Shown: positions 9,533-18,072 of the stretch, piece after piece
Layout: each line of letters opens with the position of its first letter
Position numbering within the stretch: the first letter of the stretch is position 1
DNA from: Sphingobacterium corticibacter
GTDB taxonomy: Bacteria > Bacteroidota > Bacteroidia > Sphingobacteriales > Sphingobacteriaceae
Assembly (NCBI RefSeq): GCF_003076635.1
Contig: NZ_QDKG01000003.1
Coordinates: 186,001-250,000, forward strand
DNA: 64,000 bases
Reading direction: 5' to 3'
Made by a program: the position numbers and the translations under genes
The notes under the pieces: model-generated
What the model was told of the DNA's origin: nothing
What the model saw: the letters and a program-made list of their open reading frames with translations, nothing else
Database searches by the model: none

Positions 9533-9565
9533 TTTACTCGGATGCTGTATCAGTATCCGAGTAAA
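9533..9565. terminator. Bidirectional terminator between glgC and the HAD gene
   Basis: TTTACTCGGAT (9533-9543) pairs with ATCCGAGTAAA (9555-9565). Inner pairs extend the stem to about 14 bp with a GTATC loop. It is A/T-flanked on both sides and sits between convergent genes. Confidence 0.75.
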
Positions 9566-9591
9566 TTAAATTTGTGCGTTGAATGATCGGA

Positions 9592-10383
9592 CTAGATCAC
9601 TTGATAGTGAACCAAGGCATTCCAGATTCCATCCTCATCCACATGGTCAGTCACATAATCAGCATTTTCTTTTACCGCTGGGTTCGCATTTCCCATAGCA
9701 ACTCCTACACCAGCATATTTTAGCATCTCAATATCATTACCACCATCACCAAAAGCCATCGTTTCGGAGACATCAAGTCCAAAATGGCGGCAAAACGCTT
9801 CTATTCCCACTTTTTTACTTTGTCCGCCCGGATTTACGTCTGCAAAGGTCTCTATCCAACGCGTAGCGATGGAGTTAGGCATAATGTTCGCCATGAATTC
9901 GGCTTCCTTATCGGGATGAATAAATACGTTCACTTGTAAAATGCTGCCCGTATCCAAGGTATCAAAATTCGTAAGTGGCGGAGTTGGAAGATTCACCGCC
10001 TCATACATCATGTCAATTTCCGGCGTAACGTGATGGATGGTTACTTCTTGTTCTGACATCAGCGAGAAGCTCACCGGTGTTTCTTTGCTATACGCAATCA
10101 ATCGCTCTACATCGGTAGGATCCATCGTAGCGCGATGCAAAATAGTATCACTCTCGGCAACGACACAATAACCACCGTTAAAGGTGCTGTAGCCGTCAAA
10201 CCCCAAATGTTTGATATGATCCAGATTATTGATGGAACGACCGGTAGAGACGATTACCTTGATTCCTTTCTTTTTCAACTCTCTTATAGCATCTAAAGTA
10301 GATTGCGGTACAGCATGCGTGTTAAAGCTAATCAAAGTACCATCGATATCGAAGAAAACTGCTTTTATTGTAGGTAAGTGCAT
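9592..10383 (-). CDS. Cof-type HAD-IIB phosphatase
   Basis: This is a haloacid dehalogenase-like sugar-phosphate or flavin-phosphate phosphatase. From the ATG at 10383 ('MHLPTIKAVFFDIDGTL') the product has 263 residues; a GTG five codons upstream is possible but unlikely. Motif I is 'FFDIDGTL' with nucleophile and acid/base Asp (about residues 11 and 13). Motif II is 'VIVSTGRS'. A C2B cap follows in the middle. 'GGQSKKVG' supplies the motif III Lys, and 'AFGDGGNDIEMLKYAGVGVAMGNA' is motif IV. Members dephosphorylate small phosphorylated metabolites; the substrate is not predictable here. It is convergent with glgC and divergent from the methyltransferase gene. Confidence 0.9.
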   Translation of the reverse strand: MHLPTIKAVFFDIDGTLISFNTHAVPQSTLDAIRELKKKGIKVIVSTGRSINNLDHIKHLGFDGYSTFNGGYCVVAESDTILHRATMDPTDVERLIAYSKETPVSFSLMSEQEVTIHHVTPEIDMMYEAVNLPTPPLTNFDTLDTGSILQVNVFIHPDKEAEFMANIMPNSIATRWIETFADVNPGGQSKKVGIEAFCRHFGLDVSETMAFGDGGNDIEMLKYAGVGVAMGNANPAVKENADYVTDHVDEDGIWNALVHYQVI

Positions 10384-10450
10384 ATACAAACATATCACTA
10401 TTTGCGGTCATATCCTACGTGTTAACATAGGAAGAGCCTATAATTAATAG

Positions 10451-10458
10451 TAACTTTG
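10451..10458 (+). promoter_or_regulatory. Bacteroidetes -7 box (TAACTTTG), probably leaderless start
   Basis: TAACTTTG matches the TAnnTTTG consensus and ends 6 nt before the ATG at 10465. The predicted transcription start falls at or next to the start codon. The -33 TTG is not clear. Confidence 0.5.
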
Positions 10459-10464
10459 CCCTAT

Positions 10465-11670
10465 ATGAAATTCATACAGAAGTCGGACGTATTGGAGCTA
10501 CTGAAAAAGCATGTATCTGGTACAGAATTGGTGAAAGCAACGTTAGGAAGTTACAAGGGGGCAGAGGTGGATCTAAAAAATCTGTATCTAAAACCGGTCA
10601 GCATAAAAAACAACTACCAGATATCTTTCACATATCGTTATGCCCGACGCGATATCGTGAAAAACTACGATGTGATTGTAGCCACGGAGATGCTTGTAGC
10701 TTTCTGTGAACAAGAAGAGTTTCATTCTATTTCTTTATTTCTTCAACAAGAAAATATCTTCTTGCAGTGGCATCCTAAGAGAGGATGGAGCTACCGCGTA
10801 GAAGCAGCAGAAAATTGCTGTACGCCTAATCTGGCGCATAACAAACAGAAAGAGCGCAAGATCACGGATACCAAAAGCGCGTACTGGCACGAATTACGAT
10901 TGACCGATACTGATGGAAAAGTATATAAGAATGCGCAGGACAAATGGAAGCAGATCAATCACTATATCGAGATCTTAAGTTCGAGCTTGTCTGAATTGCC
11001 CGAAAGTGAAACCCTCCGCATCGTAGATATGGGAGCAGGCAAAGGTTACCTAACCTTTGCGCTACATGATTATCTCATGCAGCAAACGACTAAAAAGATT
11101 GAAACGGTTGGTGTAGAATTTCGAAAAGATTTGGTCGACCTGTGTAATCAGATTGCTGAAAAGTCAGCCTTAACCGGTTTGCAATTTGTAGAAGGAACGA
11201 TCGAAGCATACCAACCGGCCGTGCCGATGGATATCTTAATTGCATTACATGCCTGTGATACAGCTACTGACGATGCGATATATAAAGGAATTCAACATCA
11301 AGCGAATCTCATCGTTGTAGCACCTTGTTGCCACAAGCAGGTACGGAGAGAGTTAGAACGTGTAAAAGCAAAAAACGAGCTTAATTTTATGACACGGCAC
11401 GGTATCTTTATGGAGCGCCATGCCGAGATGTTGACCGATAGTATTCGTGCTTTGTTGATGGAATACCACGGTTACCAAACCAAGGTGGTCGAGTTCATAT
11501 CCGATGCACATACACCTAAAAATGTGTTGATTGTTGGGCTGCGAAAAAAGGTTAATCCGGCTAGACAAAAAGAGATCCAAGCCAAATTAAGGGAGTTGAA
11601 AACCTTCTTCGGACTTGAATCTCATTATCTGGAGCATCTACTGAAAGCTGCCAATCTGTTGGCTGATTAG
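10465..11670 (+). CDS. Class I SAM-dependent methyltransferase (Methyltransf_32 / GSTCD-like)
   Basis: From the ATG at 10465 the product has 401 residues. An N-terminal domain of about 170 residues holds 'SFTYRYARRDIVKNYD' and 'HNKQKER', conserved in this family. It is followed by a Rossmann methyltransferase domain: 'VDMGAGKGYLTFALHDYL' (motif I, about residue 190), 'GVEFRKDLVDLCN', 'LIALHACDTATDDAIYKGI' and 'VVAPCCHKQVRREL', where the paired Cys/His is typical of the Methyltransf_32 family. The substrate is unknown; tRNA or rRNA modification has been proposed for relatives. The TAACTTTG box 6 nt upstream argues for the ATG over the upstream TTG. The stop overlaps the convergent TonB receptor gene by 4 bp. 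Confidence 0.85.
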   Translation: MKFIQKSDVLELLKKHVSGTELVKATLGSYKGAEVDLKNLYLKPVSIKNNYQISFTYRYARRDIVKNYDVIVATEMLVAFCEQEEFHSISLFLQQENIFLQWHPKRGWSYRVEAAENCCTPNLAHNKQKERKITDTKSAYWHELRLTDTDGKVYKNAQDKWKQINHYIEILSSSLSELPESETLRIVDMGAGKGYLTFALHDYLMQQTTKKIETVGVEFRKDLVDLCNQIAEKSALTGLQFVEGTIEAYQPAVPMDILIALHACDTATDDAIYKGIQHQANLIVVAPCCHKQVRRELERVKAKNELNFMTRHGIFMERHAEMLTDSIRALLMEYHGYQTKVVEFISDAHTPKNVLIVGLRKKVNPARQKEIQAKLRELKTFFGLESHYLEHLLKAANLLAD

Positions 11671-13766
11671 AAGCTTGCGCTTAAGCCGCCGTAGAAATTT
11701 CTAGTAGGTGATGGGTTAAAATATCTTCCGCCAAAGGCGTTGATATCGTTACCCAAACTGTAGGTTTGATTGAGCAGATTATCTCCGCCCACAAACACTT
11801 GTATTTGCCATTCTCGACCGGTCGGAATCTGCCAATGTGCTTTTGCTTGGAGCAGATTATAGCCATTGGCAAAAGCCGTATTTGCATCATTTAATGGAAT
11901 CGATGAAGTATGATTGTGCATAATATTGATTCCTGTGCCATGTGGGAATTGCATATTGAGCGAATTGACTGATATCCAGGTCGGGATAGAGGTGACCTTA
12001 TTGCCACTGTGATCCACATTTTCTCCGCCTTCCAATACGGTATACGTCTGGAATTTATAATCCTGATACGTCAGTGCGGCGGATACATTCATCGCACGAA
12101 TAAAACCTGTTGAACGCGGCGTGATCAGCTGTCCCATCAATAACAACTCAATGCCTCGTTGATTGATGTTTCCAGCATTCACGAAGAACTCTGCACCATT
12201 TTCCCGAAGCTGTCGTACGATTCCTTCTTTCAGTCGATAGTGATAGGCACTTAGATCTACTAACCAACGTCTATTCTTCGTTTCAGCACGAACGCCCACT
12301 TCGTAATTATATCCACCTTCCGCTTGTAGATCAGCATTGATTTGGTTGTCTGACGATCGAACTTCAGCGATGGTCGGTGGTGAATACCCTCTAGATACAG
12401 AAGCCCGTGCCGCGACTTGTGGCGTAAGCAGATAGGAGAGTGCCAATCTTGGCATCCAAGTCGCACCAAAATTAATGTCACCACGGTTATTATCAACGAC
12501 TGGAAATCGCTGCGTAAAACGAATATCATTATAATTCAATCCGATAGATGCTTCAGCGGTCAACTTTTGTAAGATGGTAGCGGCGGCTCTATAGAAGTAG
12601 AAATGTTGACCATTTCGCAAATCATCAAAGCTTTGCGGATCACCTTTCACACCAGCGAGATTATCGAAGTTTTCAATTTTGTACCAACCGGCTTGTGCTT
12701 CCATACCCAGTTGCATCTGCCAACTGATCCAATCATTCTGCTCCGGTGTATATGAAACGTAGGTTCGAAAACCTGCATTGCGCTCATCACGATGCTCGTA
12801 GTTGGTAATAAATGGATTTTGGAAATCTGTAAAACTACCAAATACGGAGGCGCTGTGTAGCCACTGATCACTAATTTTATATTCATGTACTAGACCGGAT
12901 ATCAAGGTTTTATTATAGATTGTGGCCTGTTGATCTTCCGCCCCAGGCATGGTAGCCGTAGCTGGTCGTGCTTGTCGCGGATTTGCATCAAACTGTGCTT
13001 GCGTGAGTCCGCCCGGCGTATTGTACGATAGATCAGAATAGATGGCTAAGAATTTAAGCTTTGCTTTTGGATGATACTGCCATTGATGTGCTGTCTGGAG
13101 ATACAATCTTTTCATGCCAGTATGATCTCGGTAGCCATCAGACCGCATGTATGCTTGATCGAATGAAAATTGATACGTATCGCTCACCTGTTGTCGGTGA
13201 CTCAATTGCTGGTTAAGCGTACCAAATGATCCGCTAGAAAGCAACACTTGTGTGGCGGGATCGAAACTATCAAATCCATAAGGTGATATGCGAACCACAC
13301 CGCCAGAATTTGGGCCAAATAGCGAACCATCTGGTCCTTTAATGATGGTGATTTGCTGCAATCCCACCGGATCTAAACTATTCAAATAACTATTGCCACC
13401 GGCATCTGTTAGTGGAATTTCGTCGATATAAATTTTAGTATTTCGCACGCCGAAAGGAGAACGCAACATACTTCCGCGCAACGCCAAACGATAACTACCA
13501 GGCGAGCGCTCTTCCATGCGTACACCTGGTGTGGTATTGACCGCTGGCAAAATGGTGCCCGGCATTTGTGCCGTCAGCAGATCGCGTGTAATCACTTTCG
13601 CAGACGAGGTATGCGCCAAGAAAGGTTGGCTGCTAAAGTAAGAACGGATTTTCACTGGCGCGATTTCATGCCGCGTACTATCTTGTTCCGTTTGTGCAAA
13701 CAATGGGTTTGCAAGACAGCATAATAGGACAGAGCGCCAAAGATGGATTATAGGAGATTGCATCAT
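11667..13766 (-). CDS. TonB-dependent outer-membrane receptor (siderophore/iron-complex type)
   Basis: The product has 699 residues. The signal peptide 'HLWRSVLLCCLANPLFAQ' is cut near residue 25. The plug domain (about 45-165) has 'LLTAQMPGTILPAVNTTPGVRMEERSPGSYRLALRGS' and 'IKGPDGSLFGPNSGG'. A 22-strand barrel with alternating aromatic strands follows, ending in '...NFYGGLSASF', the C-terminal Phe of outer-membrane proteins. It has no carboxypeptidase-like N-terminal domain, so it is not SusC; it resembles FecA/iron-complex receptors. It is the third gene of a minus-strand operon (desulfhydrase-like enzyme, Omp85 barrel, receptor; gaps 17 and 22 bp). The ligand cannot be read from the sequence. 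Confidence 0.9.
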   Translation of the reverse strand: MMQSPIIHLWRSVLLCCLANPLFAQTEQDSTRHEIAPVKIRSYFSSQPFLAHTSSAKVITRDLLTAQMPGTILPAVNTTPGVRMEERSPGSYRLALRGSMLRSPFGVRNTKIYIDEIPLTDAGGNSYLNSLDPVGLQQITIIKGPDGSLFGPNSGGVVRISPYGFDSFDPATQVLLSSGSFGTLNQQLSHRQQVSDTYQFSFDQAYMRSDGYRDHTGMKRLYLQTAHQWQYHPKAKLKFLAIYSDLSYNTPGGLTQAQFDANPRQARPATATMPGAEDQQATIYNKTLISGLVHEYKISDQWLHSASVFGSFTDFQNPFITNYEHRDERNAGFRTYVSYTPEQNDWISWQMQLGMEAQAGWYKIENFDNLAGVKGDPQSFDDLRNGQHFYFYRAAATILQKLTAEASIGLNYNDIRFTQRFPVVDNNRGDINFGATWMPRLALSYLLTPQVAARASVSRGYSPPTIAEVRSSDNQINADLQAEGGYNYEVGVRAETKNRRWLVDLSAYHYRLKEGIVRQLRENGAEFFVNAGNINQRGIELLLMGQLITPRSTGFIRAMNVSAALTYQDYKFQTYTVLEGGENVDHSGNKVTSIPTWISVNSLNMQFPHGTGINIMHNHTSSIPLNDANTAFANGYNLLQAKAHWQIPTGREWQIQVFVGGDNLLNQTYSLGNDINAFGGRYFNPSPTRNFYGGLSASF

Positions 13767-13788
13767 TAGTTAGTAGTGATCATTAAAA

Positions 13789-15084
13789 TTAAAAGGCTTC
13801 ATTTAAACCTAAGAAGAATCCACGCTGACCAAATCTCCCCATAGCGTAATCAATACACAGATTAGTACGTGTAGTTTTGTTAAATAAGACCCTTAGGCCG
13901 GCTCCACCAGCGGGTTGCCAATACCGGAAAAGTTTGGTTCCCATTTGATCGTTTGCCGTTTGTGCATTTGCAAAAACAACACCGCTCAAAAACCGATTTT
14001 CCAAAATCGGAAAACGGTATTCTAATTCCGTATAATAAAAAGAAAGTCCTTTGAAGTAACCAAATGTATAGCCGCGACCGCTTCTTGCGTACGCGTCTTT
14101 ACCCGTTCCGGGAAGATCCAGATACGGTAAGTAATCATTGCCCAATTTAAAAGATCCTAAGCTCCAAAAAGCCAGCACATGATTCGATTCATCTTTCGAG
14201 AGATTCCAATATTTTCTAAAATCGGTGACCAGCTGATAGGCGCTGTGCTGGCTTCCCATCCAAGTTTGATTGGATCGCAATACTACATCGGCATAGATTC
14301 CCTTATACGCATTGTTGGGATTATCACGCGTCATGTATTGAAAGTTAAGCATTAGGCCATTATTGTTATTCTGCGTATCATCAAAGCCATTCCACTCACT
14401 ATAAATCCGATTGGGTGATATATCTTCCTCATTGTTTACGGAAATACCGCGTTTTAATTCAAAAAAGACACCAGCTCCCACAAACATCCCTGGTAATAAT
14501 TGCTTGTAAAGACGTTCATTGAAGTTGTAAACATTGTAATTATACGTAAATCTAGAACGCTCAGGGTTATTCAAAATCAGTTCATCTGGCGTAGGACTTG
14601 GCAGTGGCCTGCCGATGCCTAAGCCATAATCTAAACCAACCATGCGTGCAATATTGATATTGCCTTTCAGGTTCCACTTATTTTCTGTGGTATAAATGTC
14701 ATGATTGAAGTAACCCACGATAATACCCCGTGTAGTTGCCGATAGTGCGGTCGCAAATACAGACATCGTGGTATTCTCTCGGTCTCCAAAAACGTGACCA
14801 GCAACCATCTTTGCGCCGATCTGCGCCCCAATACTCGGATTATAATTAACATTGGGTAGATAAGCCACACCAGATCTTCGTTTTGGCACATCTGCGGTGT
14901 CTTTACGTGGAAAAATGCTTCGATATGCATCGACAATATCATAGGCATCTTGATCTCCACGAATGGTATCTGCTCTGCTGATCGTATGCAGGGTATCTTG
15001 GGTATTACTCAAGCTATCAGCTTGCGCATACAGCGTTGTAGTAACCAATAAAAAGACAATGAAAGCAAAAAAGCGATTAAGCAT
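13789..15084 (-). CDS. Omp85 (BamA/TamA) superfamily outer-membrane barrel without POTRA domains
   Basis: The product has 431 residues. The signal peptide 'FAFIVFLLVTTTLYAQA' is followed by a low-complexity linker with 'SIFPRKDTADVPKRRSGVAYLPNVNYNPSIGAQIG'. This is the usual opening of Bacteroidota short Omp85/surface-antigen barrels. Sixteen strands can be expected, and the protein ends in 'FFLGLNEAF' with a terminal Phe. 'GRGYTFGYFKGLSFYYTELEYRFPI' is the lid-loop region (the VRGF/Y-type motif is degenerate). At this length there is no room for POTRA repeats, so it is not the essential BamA. It may help place the neighbouring receptor, or may transport something itself. Confidence 0.82.
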   Translation of the reverse strand: MLNRFFAFIVFLLVTTTLYAQADSLSNTQDTLHTISRADTIRGDQDAYDIVDAYRSIFPRKDTADVPKRRSGVAYLPNVNYNPSIGAQIGAKMVAGHVFGDRENTTMSVFATALSATTRGIIVGYFNHDIYTTENKWNLKGNINIARMVGLDYGLGIGRPLPSPTPDELILNNPERSRFTYNYNVYNFNERLYKQLLPGMFVGAGVFFELKRGISVNNEEDISPNRIYSEWNGFDDTQNNNNGLMLNFQYMTRDNPNNAYKGIYADVVLRSNQTWMGSQHSAYQLVTDFRKYWNLSKDESNHVLAFWSLGSFKLGNDYLPYLDLPGTGKDAYARSGRGYTFGYFKGLSFYYTELEYRFPILENRFLSGVVFANAQTANDQMGTKLFRYWQPAGGAGLRVLFNKTTRTNLCIDYAMGRFGQRGFFLGLNEAF

Positions 15085-15101
15085 GATTTCTTTAAAACGA
15101 T

Positions 15102-15986
15102 TTAAAATTTGTCGTACATGCCCAAAAATCCCGTTAGGCCGCCGGTATGAATGATGACTACCTGATCGCCAGGCACAAAGTAATCTTGTTTTACCAGATC
15201 AAACAAAGCATAAAAAGCTTTGCCTGTGTATGTTGGTTCAATCATGATGCCGGTATCTTGTACAAATTCTTTCACAAAAGCACGTAATTCTGCCGTATGC
15301 TTAGCATATCCACCAAAATGATAATCCAAATGAAAGGTAATATTATCTGGATTTACACCAAGTGATTGCACATCACTTTTTAAGAAATCCCCACCTTTTA
15401 GCACCGGAATGCTATGCACCCGTGTTGATAAATTACGCTCGAAAACGCCTGTTGCTAATCCAGCTACCGTAGTTCCAGTACCACTAGCTACAAAAATATG
15501 ATCATATTCCTGAGATAAATCTTGCACAATCTCCGCACATCCCAACAAAGCTTTATCACCAAAACCACCTTCCTCGATATATACAGCATCCTGTGCTAGA
15601 AAGTTTTGATCAAACAGTGTTTTTTTGTCGCGATACGCGGTACGATCCACAAAGTTTAGCTCCATTCCATACAATCTGCACATCGCTAATACTGGATTGT
15701 TGACCATTTCTCCACGTACAAAACCATGTGTTTTAAATCCGAATTTGGCTCCGGCGCAGGCTGTCGCTAATAGGTGATTGGACCAAGCACCGCCGAAAGT
15801 TACCAAGGTGTTTTTATGGTCTTCACGTGCTTGTGCAAGAATATATTTGAGTTTACGCCACTTATTTCCCGAAATAAAAGGATGAATGAGGTCATCCCGT
15901 TTCACCGAGACCTGTACTTTGCGTTCGCGAAGAAGAGGTAGATCAAGTACTTCGACTGGGCTATTGAAATGGAAATCCAAAGACAT
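15102..15986 (-). CDS. D-cysteine desulfhydrase / ACC deaminase-like PLP enzyme
   Basis: This is a fold-type II PLP enzyme of the 1-aminocyclopropane-1-carboxylate deaminase/D-cysteine desulfhydrase family. From the ATG at 15986 ('MSLDFHFNSPVEVLDLP') the product has 294 residues. 'VKRDDLIHPFISGNKWRKLKYIL' carries the PLP lysine near residue 42. 'TFGGAWSNHLLATA' is the phosphate/substrate loop, and 'ASGTGTTVAGLATG' binds the PLP phosphate. 'IEPTYTGKAFYAL' is typical of the family. Most bacterial members lack true ACC deaminase residues and act on D-cysteine or similar amino acids. The gene is first in the operon with the Omp85 barrel and the TonB receptor, and divergent from rluA by 63 bp. Confidence 0.88.
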   Translation of the reverse strand: MSLDFHFNSPVEVLDLPLLRERKVQVSVKRDDLIHPFISGNKWRKLKYILAQAREDHKNTLVTFGGAWSNHLLATACAGAKFGFKTHGFVRGEMVNNPVLAMCRLYGMELNFVDRTAYRDKKTLFDQNFLAQDAVYIEEGGFGDKALLGCAEIVQDLSQEYDHIFVASGTGTTVAGLATGVFERNLSTRVHSIPVLKGGDFLKSDVQSLGVNPDNITFHLDYHFGGYAKHTAELRAFVKEFVQDTGIMIEPTYTGKAFYALFDLVKQDYFVPGDQVVIIHTGGLTGFLGMYDKF

Positions 15987-16037
15987 CAACCAAAGGTACT
16001 ATTTCTTTCTACATCCTTTATATATTCTAAAAATAGG

Positions 16038-16045
16038 TACTTTTG
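16038..16045 (+). promoter_or_regulatory. Bacteroidetes -7 box (TACTTTTG) 4 nt before the RluA start
   Basis: TACTTTTG fits TAnnTTTG and ends 4 nt before the ATG at 16050, which implies a leaderless or near-leaderless mRNA. It also fixes the start choice for the RluA gene. Confidence 0.5.
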
Positions 16046-16049
16046 CAGC

Positions 16050-17081
16050 ATGGTTGATCACTTAGAGGAAGAACACGACGAGCAAGAGCTTTTTGAGCAC
16101 ATCAGAATTGTCACCGACAAAAAACAAAGTCCACTGCGGATAGACAAATTTTTGATGAATCGTGTGGAAAATACGTCACGCAATCGCATTCAAAATGCGA
16201 TTGATGCTGGTTCTGTTCTGGTAAATGATAATTTGGTAAAATCCAATTATAAGGTGAAGCCCTTGGATGTTATTTCTGTGGTGTTCCCAGATCCCCCGCG
16301 AGACACTGAAGTATATCCAGAAAATATTCCTTTGAATATTGTATACGAAGATGATGACGTGCTATTGGTCAATAAAGATCCTGGCATGGTGGTACATCCA
16401 GGTTTCAATAATTATACCGGTACGCTGGTCAACGCGCTTACTTATCATTTGAACCAATTGCCTACGATGCCTGGTAATACGGGCAGACCTGGCTTGGTGC
16501 ATCGTATTGATAAAGACACTTCAGGTTTGTTAGTGATTGCTAAAAATGAATGGGCGATGACCTACTTGGCAAAACAGTTTTTCGAGCACAGTATCGATCG
16601 TAAATATGTCGCGCTGGTGTGGGGAGATATTGAAGAGGATGGTACCATCACTGGATATATTGGTCGTGAACTAAAGGATCGCCGAATCATGACAATGTAC
16701 GATGATCCAGAAAAAGGAAAATGGTCTGTCACACATTACAAAGTATTGGAGCGATTGGGCTATGTGACGTTGATTGAATGCGTGTTAGAAACAGGACGCA
16801 CACATCAAATTCGTACACATTTAAAATCTATCGGCCATCCGCTTTTCAATGATGCTGCTTATGGTGGCGCCAGTATCAGAAAAGGCACTGTATTTGCTAA
16901 GTACAGACAATTTGTAGACAACTGCTTTTCGCTTTTGCCAAGACAGGCGCTACATGCACGGAGTTTAGGATTCGAACATCCGACTTCCAAACAAAAGGTT
17001 GCTTTCGAAGTACCATTGCCAGCAGATTTTCAATCGGCATTGGACAAGTGGCGTGCATACGCCACGACGAAAGAAGAGTAA
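16050..17081 (+). CDS. RluA-family 23S rRNA pseudouridine synthase
   Basis: This enzyme isomerises uridine to pseudouridine in rRNA, like RluC/RluD. From the ATG at 16050 the product has 343 residues. An N-terminal S4 RNA-binding domain ('LRIDKFLMNRVENTSRNRIQNAIDAGSVLVN', residues 31-61) precedes the catalytic domain. 'VLLVNKDPGMVVHPG' is followed by 'GLVHRIDKDTSGLLVIAK' with the catalytic Asp (about residue 155) in HRxD-x-TSG, and by 'LETGRTHQIRTHLKSIGHP'. An in-frame codon at 15969 would extend it into the divergent gene and is rejected in favour of the ATG just behind the TACTTTTG box. It is followed after 22 bp by a class IV aminotransferase. Confidence 0.94.
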   Translation: MVDHLEEEHDEQELFEHIRIVTDKKQSPLRIDKFLMNRVENTSRNRIQNAIDAGSVLVNDNLVKSNYKVKPLDVISVVFPDPPRDTEVYPENIPLNIVYEDDDVLLVNKDPGMVVHPGFNNYTGTLVNALTYHLNQLPTMPGNTGRPGLVHRIDKDTSGLLVIAKNEWAMTYLAKQFFEHSIDRKYVALVWGDIEEDGTITGYIGRELKDRRIMTMYDDPEKGKWSVTHYKVLERLGYVTLIECVLETGRTHQIRTHLKSIGHPLFNDAAYGGASIRKGTVFAKYRQFVDNCFSLLPRQALHARSLGFEHPTSKQKVAFEVPLPADFQSALDKWRAYATTKEE

Positions 17082-17103
17082 GTTTCTATTACATAAAACT
17101 TAT

Positions 17104-17961
17104 ATGCCCATACACTATATAAATTCCAATGGTAGTCTGGTCGCAGAAAATAGCCCGATCCTATCTATAGAAAATCGGGCTTTTCGCTATGGCGACGGTG
17201 TTTTTGAAACCATGCTTTGGCGAGATGGCGACATTCGCTTTCTTACACAACATGTGAAACGATTGCAAGAATCTTTACAGATGCTGCACATCGAAGATCA
17301 CGTACTATACGACGCTTATTTTATTCGCACCAAGACCGAAGAATTGATTCGTAAGAACAATTTAATGGGCAAAGATGTCCGCATCCGTCTTATTGTCTAC
17401 CGTGCTGGCGATGGCCTGTATGCACCCCAAACGAATAAATCAGCATACACTTTGCAAGCGGACCTGTTAACGACGCCAACCAAAGACAAGAAAGTTGGAT
17501 TAATTGTAGGACTTTACGATGAATATAAAAAGGCATACAGTGAATTGTCCAAATTGAAGTCTATCAATGCATTAGTGTACGTGACAGCTGGCTTGTATAA
17601 AAACAAATTTGGCTATGACGATGTACTTTTACTGAACCAGGAAGGATATTTATGCGAATCGTTGACTTCTAATATTTTCGTGTATTATGATAAAACCCTC
17701 TATACACCCGCCATTAGCGAAGGTTGTGTACAGGGCGTAATGCGACAAGTGGTAATGGATATGGCGGCTGAAGAAGGCATTCCTGTAGTGGAAGCGCAAA
17801 TCAGTCCTGATATTATGAAAGAAGCCGATGAGATATTTTGCACCAATGCCGTGCAAGGTATACAGTGGGTGATGGGATACAAGCAAAAACGATATTTCAA
17901 CATGATTGCGAGGGTTTTGCAGGATAAGCTTAAGAGCTTTACGTACGACACTTCATTATAA
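17104..17961 (+). CDS. Class IV aminotransferase (ADC lyase / BCAT-like)
   Basis: This is a fold-type IV PLP enzyme. From the ATG at 17104 ('MPIHYINSNGSLV') the product has 285 residues. 'AFRYGDGVFETMLWRDG' is the conserved opening. 'KLKSINALVYVTAGLYKNKFGYDDVLLLN' carries the PLP lysine. 'CESLTSNIFVY' and 'EGCVQGVMRQVVMD' complete the family signature. Length and motifs fit aminodeoxychorismate lyase (PabC, folate synthesis) better than a full-length IlvE, but a D-amino-acid or branched-chain transaminase cannot be excluded. It probably shares a transcript with the RluA gene 22 bp upstream. Confidence 0.82.
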   Translation: MPIHYINSNGSLVAENSPILSIENRAFRYGDGVFETMLWRDGDIRFLTQHVKRLQESLQMLHIEDHVLYDAYFIRTKTEELIRKNNLMGKDVRIRLIVYRAGDGLYAPQTNKSAYTLQADLLTTPTKDKKVGLIVGLYDEYKKAYSELSKLKSINALVYVTAGLYKNKFGYDDVLLLNQEGYLCESLTSNIFVYYDKTLYTPAISEGCVQGVMRQVVMDMAAEEGIPVVEAQISPDIMKEADEIFCTNAVQGIQWVMGYKQKRYFNMIARVLQDKLKSFTYDTSL

Positions 17962-18072
17962 ATACATCTTGTTAACCCGATATTAAGCCGGTGTTATGGC
18001 TTTTGTCAAAATACGGTTGTATTCGGATAGCTTGATCAGAATTTATTAAATTGGGCATAAAAAAATCACTTT

